Part shown: piece by piece, positions 17,499-25,409 of the stretch
Numbering within the stretch: position 1 is the first letter of the stretch
How the letters are laid out: the number at the start of each line of letters is the position of its first letter
NCBI RefSeq assembly: GCF_025055495.1
Contig: NZ_JANWXB010000011.1
Span: 1 to 44,945, forward strand
Direction: 5' to 3'
DNA: 44,945 bases
Origin: Thermoflexus sp.
Lineage (GTDB): Bacteria; Chloroflexota; Anaerolineae; Thermoflexales; Thermoflexaceae
Notes under the pieces: model-generated
Databases searched by the model: none
Told to the model about the DNA's origin: nothing
What the model saw: the letters and a program-made list of their open reading frames with translations, nothing else
Translations under genes and position numbers: made by a program

Positions 17499-17720
17499 AG
17501 CGATTGGAAATCGCTCTTTTCGGGCGGTTTGCGCCGGGGGTCGGCCTGTGCCGACCCTCTTCCTGGGTATCGCATAGATGGGTCGGTGCAGGCGGATCTC
17601 TGGCCGTAGGCTCTGAGGGTCGGCTTTCTTGGGGGTTGGTTTCCAGCGATTGGAAATCGCTCTTTTCGAGTGGTTTGCGCCGGGGGTCGCTCTTCCTGGG
17701 CATTCCATAGACGGGTCGGC
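17499..17720. repeat. Tandem-related palindromic repeat block (two copies)
   Basis: Two diverged copies, 17499-17588 and 17645-17720, share a hairpin AGCGATT-GGA-AATCGCT followed by CTTTTCG, then GGTTTGCGCCGGGGGTC and TCTTCCTGGG. GGGTCGGC...GCCGACCC palindromes lie at about 17537-17556 and 17714-17733. The first hairpin starts 2 nt after the HdrB-fusion stop and has a short U-tract, so it could act as a weak terminator between hdr and etf. Another palindrome, GACGACTTCAGTCGTC, lies at 17753-17768. No gene is present between 17498 and 17783. Confidence 0.6.
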
Positions 17721-17783
17721 GAAGGCCGACCCCTGGCGCTAAGCCCGAAGCGGACGACTTCAGTCGTCGCTACGAGGTGGACC

Positions 17784-18803
17784 ATGGCAGCCTCTCTCTA
17801 CGGTCCGAATGAAGCGCAACCAGCGCTCTGGATTTACCTGGAGCATGAGGAAGGAAACCTGGAGCGGGTCTCGCTGGAGTTGCTCTCCAAAGCGCGGGAT
17901 CTGGCGGATGCAGCCGGCTGGCGGGTGGCTGGCCTGCTGTTGGGCCATCGGGTGGATTCCCTGGTGGAACAGGCCTTCGCCTGGGGAGCCGATGAAGTCT
18001 GGGTGGCCGATCATCCGTTGCTGGATCCCTTCCGGGTGGAGACCCATACCGCTATGGCCTTCCAGGCGATCCTGCAGGGCCGCCCCAGCATTTTCCTCTG
18101 TGGGGCCACGCCCAACGGGCGGGATCTGGCGGGGCGCCTGGCGGTCCGACTGCGGACCGGGCTCACGGCCGACTGCACGGATCTGCGGCTCGATCTGGAG
18201 CAGGGCGGCGTGCTGATCGGAGAGGTCACCGGGTTCGGCGGCGGGGTCGTCGCCCTGATCACGATGCCTCACCATCGCCCCCAGATGGCCACTGTGCGAC
18301 CAGGGGTCTTTCCCCTCTCCCGTCCCCCGTCGGAGCGGACCGGCGCGGTGGTCCCGATAGAAGGAGATCTGCGGCCGGAAGATCTCCGCACCCGGGTAGT
18401 GGAGCGGGCCATCGGCCGGGGGGTGGATCTCACCCAGGCCCCGGTGCTGGTGGTCGGGGGGCGAGGGATCCACGGTCGGTTCGATCTGCTCCAGGAGCTG
18501 GCCGCGCTGCTGGGCGGGGAGGTGGGGGCGACCCGGCCCCCAGTCGATGAGGGCTTCATCGGCCGGGAGCGGCAGGTCGGCCAGACCGGTGTGGTGTGCC
18601 GACCGAAGGTCGCTATCGTGAGCGGCGCCAGCGGGGCCTTTCAGTTCGTGGTGGGGATCCAGAACGCCGGGACGGTGATCGCTATCAACACGGATCCGGA
18701 GGCGCCGATCTTCGAGTTCGCGGATTACGGCGTGGTGGGCGATGCCCTCCAGGTGATCCCAGCCCTGATCGAGGCGTTGCGGGCGGAACGGGTGGCCGTG
18801 TAG
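17784..18803 (+). CDS. etfA: Electron transfer flavoprotein, alpha subunit
   Basis: This 339-residue protein has an N-terminal adenine-nucleotide-hydrolase-like domain (1-195) and the C-terminal FAD domain, with VVVGGRGI, RPPVDEGFIGRERQVGQTG and the closing block AINTDPEAPIFEFADYGVVGD. The usual CGISGA stretch reads VSGASGAFQF. EtfA binds the electron-transferring FAD and hands electrons to a dehydrogenase or oxidoreductase. GAGGTGG lies 4-10 nt before ATG 17784; upstream in-frame starts run through repeat DNA and are rejected. EtfB follows after 93 bp, so the order is alpha-beta. Position behind the HdrB-type fusion suggests exchange of electrons with it. Confidence 0.92.
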   Translation: MAASLYGPNEAQPALWIYLEHEEGNLERVSLELLSKARDLADAAGWRVAGLLLGHRVDSLVEQAFAWGADEVWVADHPLLDPFRVETHTAMAFQAILQGRPSIFLCGATPNGRDLAGRLAVRLRTGLTADCTDLRLDLEQGGVLIGEVTGFGGGVVALITMPHHRPQMATVRPGVFPLSRPPSERTGAVVPIEGDLRPEDLRTRVVERAIGRGVDLTQAPVLVVGGRGIHGRFDLLQELAALLGGEVGATRPPVDEGFIGRERQVGQTGVVCRPKVAIVSGASGAFQFVVGIQNAGTVIAINTDPEAPIFEFADYGVVGDALQVIPALIEALRAERVAV

Positions 18804-18896
18804 GGCCGTCCGCAAATGGGGCGCGGATGCACGAATTCGCAAGGAAGGAGCCGCCGCCCGACAGAGAAAGATCCATCATGCCGAAGGGAGGAGAGA

Positions 18897-19727
18897 ATGG
18901 AATCGTTGGGGATGAGCCGGGATGGACATGGATGGCATTTCGTGGTCTGTATGAAGGTGGTGCCCAAGCCCGAGGAGGTGCGGGTGGATCCGGAGACCCG
19001 GCGGCTGGATCGGGCAGGAGCCCGTTCGGAGATCAACCCGCCGGATATGAACGCGCTGGAGATGGCCCTTCAGCTGAAGGATCGTTTCGGCGGACGGGTC
19101 TCGATCGTCTCGATGGGGCCTCCGTTCTTCGAGCCCTATCTGCGGGTGGGCCTCGCCATGGGGGCTGATCATATTTACCTGCTCAGCGATCGCAAATTCG
19201 GCGGGGCAGACACCCTGGCCACGACATATACGCTGGCCCGGGGGATCCAGAAGCTGGGCCCGGTGGATCTGGTCTTTTGTGGGGAGGAGTCCTCCGATGG
19301 GGCGACCGGGCAGGTGCCGCCCGGTCTGGCGGAGTGGCTGGATTTCAATCAGATCACCTTGGTGAGGCAGATCGAGCTGGACCCATTGCGGCGGGTGGTG
19401 CGGGGGCGACGGGAGCGAGCGGGCGGGTATGAGATCCTGGAGGTTCCCTTGCCGGCGGTGATCTCGGTCAAGACCGGTTGCAATGAGCCCCGTTTTATGG
19501 ATTACCGGCTCAAGCCATGGGCCTTTGCTCCGGAGCGGGTTACAGTGTGGAACGCGGCGGACCTGGAGGCAGATGAGGCCTTCATCGGGACAGCCGGATC
19601 GCCCACCTGGGTCTCGGGTCTGGCCCAGGCTCCCTCTCGGGAGCGGAAGCGGATCCGGCTGGAGGGCAGCCCGGAGGAAGTTGCCCGCGTGCTGGCGGAG
19701 CGCTTGCGGGAGCTCCTGGGAGCCTGA
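18897..19727 (+). CDS. etfB: Electron transfer flavoprotein, beta subunit
   Basis: This 276-residue protein carries the beta signature: FVVCMKVVPKPEEVRVDP, INPPDMNALEMALQLKD and FCGEESSDGATGQVPPGLAE, with GADHIYLLSDRKFGGADTLA in between. In ordinary Etf this subunit holds AMP; in bifurcating Etf it holds a second FAD. The sequence alone does not decide which applies here. GGGAGGAGAG ends just before ATG 18897; an alternative in-frame ATG is at 18912. It is the last gene of the rightward island and faces the DHOD-like gene. Confidence 0.92.
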   Translation: MESLGMSRDGHGWHFVVCMKVVPKPEEVRVDPETRRLDRAGARSEINPPDMNALEMALQLKDRFGGRVSIVSMGPPFFEPYLRVGLAMGADHIYLLSDRKFGGADTLATTYTLARGIQKLGPVDLVFCGEESSDGATGQVPPGLAEWLDFNQITLVRQIELDPLRRVVRGRRERAGGYEILEVPLPAVISVKTGCNEPRFMDYRLKPWAFAPERVTVWNAADLEADEAFIGTAGSPTWVSGLAQAPSRERKRIRLEGSPEEVARVLAERLRELLGA

Positions 19728-19760
19728 TCAGACTTGTTGGAGGATTCGTGGGAAGGAGCT

Positions 19761-19807
19761 TTTTGGGGCCGGGGAGGCCGCCGAAGGCGGCCTCCCCGGC
19801 CCCAAAA
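19761..19807. terminator. Perfect 22-bp hairpin between convergent genes (family A)
   Basis: Arms 19761-19782 and 19786-19807 are perfectly complementary with a GAA loop. They start TTTTGGGGCCGGGG and end CCCCGGCCCCAAAA. The hairpin sits between etfB and the oppositely oriented DHOD-like gene, where a bidirectional terminator is expected. The family resemblance to 3905-3951 and 30163-30214 shows it is also a dispersed repeat. Confidence 0.6.
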
Positions 19808-19916
19808 GTCGATTTCTCCCCTGGGGGAGGGACGCGCCCTGGATGCCAGGACGCATGGAGGACAAGAAGCAGGAGGGGCTGCGAGGGCTACCCAATCCCC
19901 CGATTCCCTTCCTCTT

Positions 19917-20930
19917 TTATCCCCTGCTGGCGATCTTCCATTCGAAGGAGCTCAGCACCCGCATGTAGTTCGCCCGTTCGTAGGCGGCGGGGTTGGCCAC
20001 CCGCTGGCGGGACATGCTCCCCTGCATCTGCCGGATCGAGACGTATTCGTGCTCCTCCATCCAGCGCCGGATGTCCTCCAGGAGCTGCCGCACGTGCTCC
20101 GGGCCGCGGCGCAACAGGACAGAGGCCATGGTGACGGCCTTGGCGCCGACCATCATCGCTTTCAGCACATCCTCCGCCGTGTGTACTCCACCCGTGATCG
20201 CCAGATCCAGCCGCACCTGGGGGTGGAGGATCGCCACCCAGCGCAGGCGCTCCCGAAGTTCGTGGGAGGAGCTGAGCACCAGGTTGGGCACGACTTCCAG
20301 GGTTTCGAGATCGATATCCGGTTGATAAAACCGGTTGAACAGCACCAGCGCTTTCGCTCCCGCCTCCTCGAACCGCCGGGCCATATAGGGCAGGGAGCTG
20401 AAATACGGGCTGAGCTTCAGGGCCACCGGGATGCGCACAGAGGAAGTCACGTCCCGCACCAGTCGGATGTATCCCTCCTCAACGGCCTGGCTGGTCTCCT
20501 CCGATGAGGTGGGCAGGTAGTAGAGATTCAACTCCAGAGCATCGGCTCCCGCTTCCTCCATCAGACGGGCATACCGGATCCATCCGCCCGTGGTGACTCC
20601 GTTCAGGCTGGCGATGACCGGGATGGAGAGGTTGGCCTTCACCCGGCGGATATGCTCCAGGTAACCCTGAGGTCCCATGTTGTAATCCTGGAGGTCGGGG
20701 AAGTAGCGCAGGGCCTCGGCGAAGCTCTCCTCGCCGTAGGAGAGGCCGTAGTCGAGTATCTCGCTCTCCCGGGTGATCTGCTCTTCGAACAGCGAGGGCA
20801 GCACCACTGCGGCGATCCCCGCCTCCTCCAGACGGCGAAGCGTCTCCAGATCCTCGGTCATGGGGGAGGAGGAAGCGATCAGCGGGTTTTTCAGGCGGAA
20901 GCCCATGTAATCGGTGGACAGATCGATCAT
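19917..20930 (-). CDS. Dihydroorotate dehydrogenase-like FMN protein
   Basis: This 337-residue TIM-barrel protein is of the class-1 dihydroorotate dehydrogenase superfamily. MGFRLKNPLIASSSPMTED matches the N-terminal FMN-contacting strand. VIASLNG, ALELNLYYLP, VALKLSP and the phosphate-binding ITGGVHTAEDVLKAMMVGA follow in order. A true PyrD would use a Cys or Ser base at the substrate site; this subgroup is usually annotated only as DHOD-like. It lies 300 bp downstream of nifJ on the same strand, an arrangement I know from other phyla, suggesting a role linked to pyruvate:ferredoxin oxidoreductase rather than to pyrimidine synthesis. ATG 20930 is taken as the start, with GGGAGG about 10 nt upstream. 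Confidence 0.82.
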   Translation of the reverse strand: MIDLSTDYMGFRLKNPLIASSSPMTEDLETLRRLEEAGIAAVVLPSLFEEQITRESEILDYGLSYGEESFAEALRYFPDLQDYNMGPQGYLEHIRRVKANLSIPVIASLNGVTTGGWIRYARLMEEAGADALELNLYYLPTSSEETSQAVEEGYIRLVRDVTSSVRIPVALKLSPYFSSLPYMARRFEEAGAKALVLFNRFYQPDIDLETLEVVPNLVLSSSHELRERLRWVAILHPQVRLDLAITGGVHTAEDVLKAMMVGAKAVTMASVLLRRGPEHVRQLLEDIRRWMEEHEYVSIRQMQGSMSRQRVANPAAYERANYMRVLSSFEWKIASRG

Positions 20931-21230
20931 TGCGAAGGCCCTCCCAGTAGGGTCATCCCGATATCGGCAGGCCCGGGGATCCGGTGCGGGGCCGGGCCAG
21001 CGCGGGGGCGAAGGGCATGGCACCCGATGCCGGGTTTGCGCAGGGGCGACCCCCTGGGGTTGCCCCCCGTGATGGCCCGAATGGGGCAGACACAGGGATC
21101 TACCTCTGCGGGCGGGCACGGGGGCCTGCCCCTACGAAAGGCGCGATGCGCCATGTTGTTTGGTAGGGGCAACCCCCCGGGGTTGCCCCTACGTAGGGCC
21201 GATCGGATCGCCCCAGTCCCCATGGTCGCC
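20931..21230. repeat. Repeat-filled spacer with a GTAGGGGC hairpin
   Basis: The spacer between nifJ and the DHOD-like gene contains no supported gene. A 14-bp perfect hairpin, GTAGGGGCAACCCC/GGGGTTGCCCCTAC, lies at 21163-21192. Partial relatives are at about 21041-21070 (GGGGCGACCCCCTGGGGTTGCCCCC) and 21110-21135 (GCACGGGGGCCTGCCCCTAC). This is a dispersed repeat type, not a classic terminator. Confidence 0.55.
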
Positions 21231-24200
21231 CTATGCGCCGCGCCCGTTGCCGCTCCGTCCGTTGAGTTGCATCTCGGCCAGCGCCTCGTAGATCCGCCAG
21301 CGGAACCGGATGTCGGCTTCGGCTTCCTCCAGTAGCTCCTCTGCGATCTCCGGCCGGCTGTGGAGCAGCACTGTGAAGCGCGTCTCGTTATACATATACT
21401 GGGACAGCGGCAGGCTCGGCGGCTTGGAGTCGATCTGAAGGGGGTTAAGGCCCTCCCGCAGCCGCCGCGGGTCGTAGCGGATCAGCGGCCAGTAGCCGGT
21501 GAGCACGGCCCGCTTCTGCTGCTCCATGCCGTAGCGCATGTCGTAGCCGTGAGCAATGCAGTGGCTGTAAGCGATGATCAGCGACGGGCCCTCATAAGCG
21601 TCGGCCTCCAGGAAAGCCTTGAGGGTGTGGGCGTCATTGGCCCCCATGGCCACCCGAGCCACGTAGACGTTGCCATACGTCATCGCCATCAGGGCGAGGT
21701 CCTTCTTGGGGCCCCGCTTGCCGCCGGCGGCGAACTTGGCCACCGCCCCCCGCGGCGTGGCCTTCGACATCTGGCCGCCGGTGTTGGAATACACTTCGGT
21801 GTCCAGCACCAGGATGTTCACATCGTAGCCGGAGGCCAGCACATGGTCGAGGCCGCCGTAGCCGATATCGTAGGCCCACCCATCACCCCCGATGATCCAC
21901 ACGCTCTTGCGCACCAGGGCGTCCGCCACAGCCAGCAGACTCCGGACCTCCGGCGAATCCGGCAGCTCCCGCAGGCGGGCCTTAAGCAACCCCACCCGTT
22001 CCCGCTGGGCCCGGATCCCCTCCTCGGTGGACTGATCGGCGTTCAGGATCTCCTCCGCCAGGGCCTCGCCGATCTGGACGCTGAGCCGCCGCAGGAGCTC
22101 CTGGGCGTATTCCCGCTGCTTGTCCAGGCTCAAGCGCATCCCCAGGCCGAACTCCGCGTTGTCCTCGAAGAGGGAGTTAGACCACGCCGGCCCGCGCCCA
22201 TCCTGGTTATAGGTCCACGGCGTGGTAGGGAGGTTGCCGCCGTAAATCGAGGAGCATCCCGTGGCGTTGGCGATCACCAGCCGGTCGCCGAACAGCCGGG
22301 TGAGCAGGGAAAGGTAAGGGGTCTCCCCGCAACCCGCGCAGGCACCCGAGAACTCAAAAAGCGGCTCCAATAGCTGCGCGTCCTTGACCTGATGGACATT
22401 TAGTCGCAGCCGGTCCACTTCGGGAAGCCGGAGGAAGAACTCCCAGTTCCGGCGCTCGGCCTCCCGCAGCGGCGCCTGCGGCCGCATATTGATGGCCTTG
22501 CGGCTCACGTCCGACTTATCCTTGGCCGGGCAGACCTCCACACACAGGGCACACCCGGTGCAGTCCTCAGGGGCCACCTGGAGGGTGTAGACCATATCCT
22601 TAAACTCCCGCCAGCGGGCGGGGGCATGCTGGAAGGTGGGCGGCGCGTCGGCGAGAAGCGCCGGATCGTAGACCTTCGCCCGGATCACCGCGTGGGGGCA
22701 GACCATCACGCACTTGCCACACTGGATGCAGATCTCCGGCTCCCAGACCGGGATCTCCTGGGCGATGTTGCGCTTCTCCCACTTCGTGGTGCCGCTGGGC
22801 CATGTGCCATCCGGCGGGAAGGCGCTCACCGGCAGGAGATCGCCCTCCCCGGCGATCAGGCGGGCGGTTAGCCGCTGCACAAACTCCGGGGCCTCCGCCG
22901 GGACCGGCGGGCGGCGGTCGAAGGTGCTGGTGATACGGCCGGGGACTTTCACCTCGTGAAGGTGTTGGAGGGCGGCGTCCACAGCGGCGAAGTTCTTCTC
23001 CACGATGGCCTCACCCCGCTTCCCGTAGGTCTTCACGATGGCGTCCTTGATCTCCGCGATCGCCCGCTCGATGGGCAGGATGGGGGTGAGCGCGAAGAAG
23101 CAGGTCTGCAGGATGGTGTTGATGCGCGGCCCCAGCCCGTGCTCCCGGGCGATCCGGTAGGCGTCGATCACATAGAAGCGCAGGTTCTTCTCGAGGATGG
23201 CCTGCTGCACCGAGCGGGGCAGATGATCCCACACCTCGTCCGGGCCGTAGGGGCTGTTCAGCAGGAAGATGCCCCCGGGCTCGGCGGCCTGGAGCACGTC
23301 CATCCGCTCCAGGAAGTGGAACTGGTGGCAGGCCACGAAGTTGGCGCGGCGGATCAGGTAAGAGGAGCGGATCGGGCGCGGCCCGAAGCGCAGGTGCGAG
23401 ACCGTCACCGAGCCGGATTTCTTGGAGTCATACACGAAGTAGCCCTGGGCGTAGTAATCCGTTGTGTCGCCGATGATCTTGATGGAGTTCTTGTTGGCGC
23501 TCACGGTGCCGTCGGCCCCCAGGCCGTAAAACACCGCGCGCACCGTGTCCGGGCTCTCGATGAAGAAATCCGGGTCGAACGCCAGGCTGGTGTGGGTCAC
23601 ATCGTCATAGATGCCCACCGTGAAGTGGTTCTTCGGCCGGTCCTTCGCCAGCTCGTCGAAGACCGCCTTGACCATGGCTGGGGTGAACTCCTTGGAGGAG
23701 AGCCCGTAGCGCCCGCCGATGATCCGCGGCATCGCCCGGAAAGGCGCGATGCCCGAGGTCATGGCTTCCGCCACTGCGGTCACCACATCCAGATAGAGGG
23801 GCTCCCCGGCGCTCCCGGGCTCCTTCGTGCGATCCAGGACGGCGATCGCCTTCACGGTGGAGGGCAACGCCCGAATGAAATGTTCTACCGAGAACGGCCG
23901 GTAGAGGCGGACCTTCACCACGCCGACCCGTTCGCCGCGGGCGTTGAGGTATTCCACTGTCTCGTGGACCACCTCCGCCCCTGAGCCCATGATCACGATC
24001 ACCCGCTCCGCCTCCGGGTCCCCCACGTAATCGAAGAGATGGTACTGGCGGCCCACCAGGCGGGCGAGGCGATCCATGGCGTTCTGGACGATGGTCGGGC
24101 AGGCCAGGTAATAGGGGTTCACAGCCTCCCGCGCCTGGAAATACGTATCCGGGTTATGGGCCGTCCCCCGGATGAACGGGTGATCCGGCGAGAGCCCCCG

Positions 24201-24815
24201 GGCGCGGTGCGCACGGATCCACTCCTCGTCGATCATCGCCCGCAGATCGTCCGGGGTGAGCAGTTCGATCTTGTTGACCTCGTGCGAGGTGCGGAAGCCG
24301 TCGAAGAAGTGAAGGAAGGGGACCCGTGCCTCCAGGGTGGCCGCATGGGCGATGAGGGCCAGGTCCTGAGCCTCCTGAACAGAGCCCGAGGCCAGTAGAG
24401 CGAATCCGGTTTGCCGGGCGGCCATCACATCGCTGTGGTCGCCGAAGATCGAGAGGGCATGGGTGGCGATGGTGCGGGCCGCCACGTGGATCACCAGGGG
24501 GGTGAGTTCCCCAGCGATCTTATACATGTTGGGGATCATCAGGAGCAGGCCCTGGGACGCTGTGAAGGTGGTAGCCAGAGCGCCGGTCTGGATGGCGCCG
24601 TGAATGGTGCCGGCCGCCCCACCCTCGCTCTGCATCTCAATCACCTTCGGCACAGTGCCCCAGATATTGGGACGCCCTTTAGCCGCCCATTCATCGGCCA
24701 GTTCGCCCATCGGCGAGGAAGGGGTGATGGGGTAGATGGCGATCACCTCGCTGAGCTGATAGGCCACGTTCGCCGCGGCCTCGTTCCCATCCACCGTAAC
24801 CATCGGTCGAGCCAT
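21231..24815 (-). CDS. nifJ: Pyruvate:ferredoxin (flavodoxin) oxidoreductase, single-chain
   Basis: This 1194-residue homodimeric-type enzyme has the normal length. Domains in order are the pyrimidine-binding region (IAIYPITPSSPMGE, about 28-41), the transketolase-C-like and gamma domains (FGADGTVSANK-type block, here FYGLGADGTVSANKNSIKII), and a 2[4Fe-4S] domain (CIQCGKCVMVCPHAVI and CTGCALCVEVCPAKD). The C-terminal thiamine-diphosphate domain includes CAGCGETPYLSLLTRLFGDR, NATGCSSIYGGNLPTTPW and GDGWAYDIGYGGLDHV. It converts pyruvate + CoA to acetyl-CoA + CO2 with reduction of ferredoxin. ATG 24815 is chosen over an upstream in-frame start because GGAGGT lies 5 nt before it and the conserved VTVDGNEAAA begins at once. 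Reduced ferredoxin made here could feed the Hdr/Etf proteins across the convergent junction. Confidence 0.96.
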   Translation of the reverse strand: MARPMVTVDGNEAAANVAYQLSEVIAIYPITPSSPMGELADEWAAKGRPNIWGTVPKVIEMQSEGGAAGTIHGAIQTGALATTFTASQGLLLMIPNMYKIAGELTPLVIHVAARTIATHALSIFGDHSDVMAARQTGFALLASGSVQEAQDLALIAHAATLEARVPFLHFFDGFRTSHEVNKIELLTPDDLRAMIDEEWIRAHRARGLSPDHPFIRGTAHNPDTYFQAREAVNPYYLACPTIVQNAMDRLARLVGRQYHLFDYVGDPEAERVIVIMGSGAEVVHETVEYLNARGERVGVVKVRLYRPFSVEHFIRALPSTVKAIAVLDRTKEPGSAGEPLYLDVVTAVAEAMTSGIAPFRAMPRIIGGRYGLSSKEFTPAMVKAVFDELAKDRPKNHFTVGIYDDVTHTSLAFDPDFFIESPDTVRAVFYGLGADGTVSANKNSIKIIGDTTDYYAQGYFVYDSKKSGSVTVSHLRFGPRPIRSSYLIRRANFVACHQFHFLERMDVLQAAEPGGIFLLNSPYGPDEVWDHLPRSVQQAILEKNLRFYVIDAYRIAREHGLGPRINTILQTCFFALTPILPIERAIAEIKDAIVKTYGKRGEAIVEKNFAAVDAALQHLHEVKVPGRITSTFDRRPPVPAEAPEFVQRLTARLIAGEGDLLPVSAFPPDGTWPSGTTKWEKRNIAQEIPVWEPEICIQCGKCVMVCPHAVIRAKVYDPALLADAPPTFQHAPARWREFKDMVYTLQVAPEDCTGCALCVEVCPAKDKSDVSRKAINMRPQAPLREAERRNWEFFLRLPEVDRLRLNVHQVKDAQLLEPLFEFSGACAGCGETPYLSLLTRLFGDRLVIANATGCSSIYGGNLPTTPWTYNQDGRGPAWSNSLFEDNAEFGLGMRLSLDKQREYAQELLRRLSVQIGEALAEEILNADQSTEEGIRAQRERVGLLKARLRELPDSPEVRSLLAVADALVRKSVWIIGGDGWAYDIGYGGLDHVLASGYDVNILVLDTEVYSNTGGQMSKATPRGAVAKFAAGGKRGPKKDLALMAMTYGNVYVARVAMGANDAHTLKAFLEADAYEGPSLIIAYSHCIAHGYDMRYGMEQQKRAVLTGYWPLIRYDPRRLREGLNPLQIDSKPPSLPLSQYMYNETRFTVLLHSRPEIAEELLEEAEADIRFRWRIYEALAEMQLNGRSGNGRGA

Positions 24816-25409
24816 CGTCAACCTCCATCCGTCGCAATCTCCATCGGCCCCGCAGGGTCCGAGAACGCTCCTCACAATTCGTTTATCGCAGTAAGTATAT
24901 ACCCAGAGGGGCTTGGGTGAGGATGTCAACCGTCAGACAGGAGGGATGCCTTTGATCAGGTGAAGCCAACTGAAAGGCGTTTGGGGATCGAGAAGTCTGA
25001 CTTCAGCCAGGGGTGTTCAGTCAAAGGCTGGGCGGTGGTCCTTTCCTGGTCAGGAGTCAGGACATAGAAAGCCGGTTGGACGGGGGGTAAGGGTTCTCGC
25101 CCCCCACAACCCTCCCTACGGCCCAAGAGGCCATGGGGAGGGAGGATAAAAGGCTCCCCGAGGAAGCGAAAAAGATCCCGCTTGGCTGCTGACTGAAAGA
25201 TGTGTTTCGGGGTTGGGGGTGCGGGATCGGAGGCCTTCAGCCCTCGGCCCCGCACCCAACGATTTCGTTCCCCCTCCTTCCCGCGGCCCTCGGGCGCGGG
25301 AAGGAGGGAGGGGAAGGGCGTAGTCGATCGACTGAAGCATAGCCGCGAGTTGCGTTATGATGGGAGGAAACCCCACTGAACGGCATCACCCCCGCGCTTC
25401 GGAGGAGTC
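24816..25409. repeat. Intergenic region between divergent genes with stacked palindromes
   Basis: There is no gene in this stretch. 24816-24930 is the nifJ leader. 24930-25080 shows nothing recognisable. Hairpins then follow one another: GGGGGG/CCCCCC (25082-25105), CCCTCCC/GGGGAGGG (25110-25142), GTTGGGGGTGCGGG/CCCCGCACCCAAC (25212-25260) and CCCCTCCTTCCCGCG/CGCGGGAAGGAGGG (about 25271-25309). A 12-bp palindrome AGTCGATCGACT (25322-25333) lies just before a possible -10 TATGAT (25356-25361) for the peptidase gene; its -35 is poor. Confidence 0.5.

Noticed and set aside
17670-17783. N-terminal extension of EtfA through the repeat block
   Set aside because: It is composed of repeat DNA without homology; ATG 17784 has GAGGTGG at normal spacing.
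24894-24929. TTGACA (minus, 24929-24924) with TATACT (24899-24894) as the nifJ promoter
   Set aside because: The spacing of 24 nt is too long for a sigma70 promoter, and no other pairing near it is convincing.
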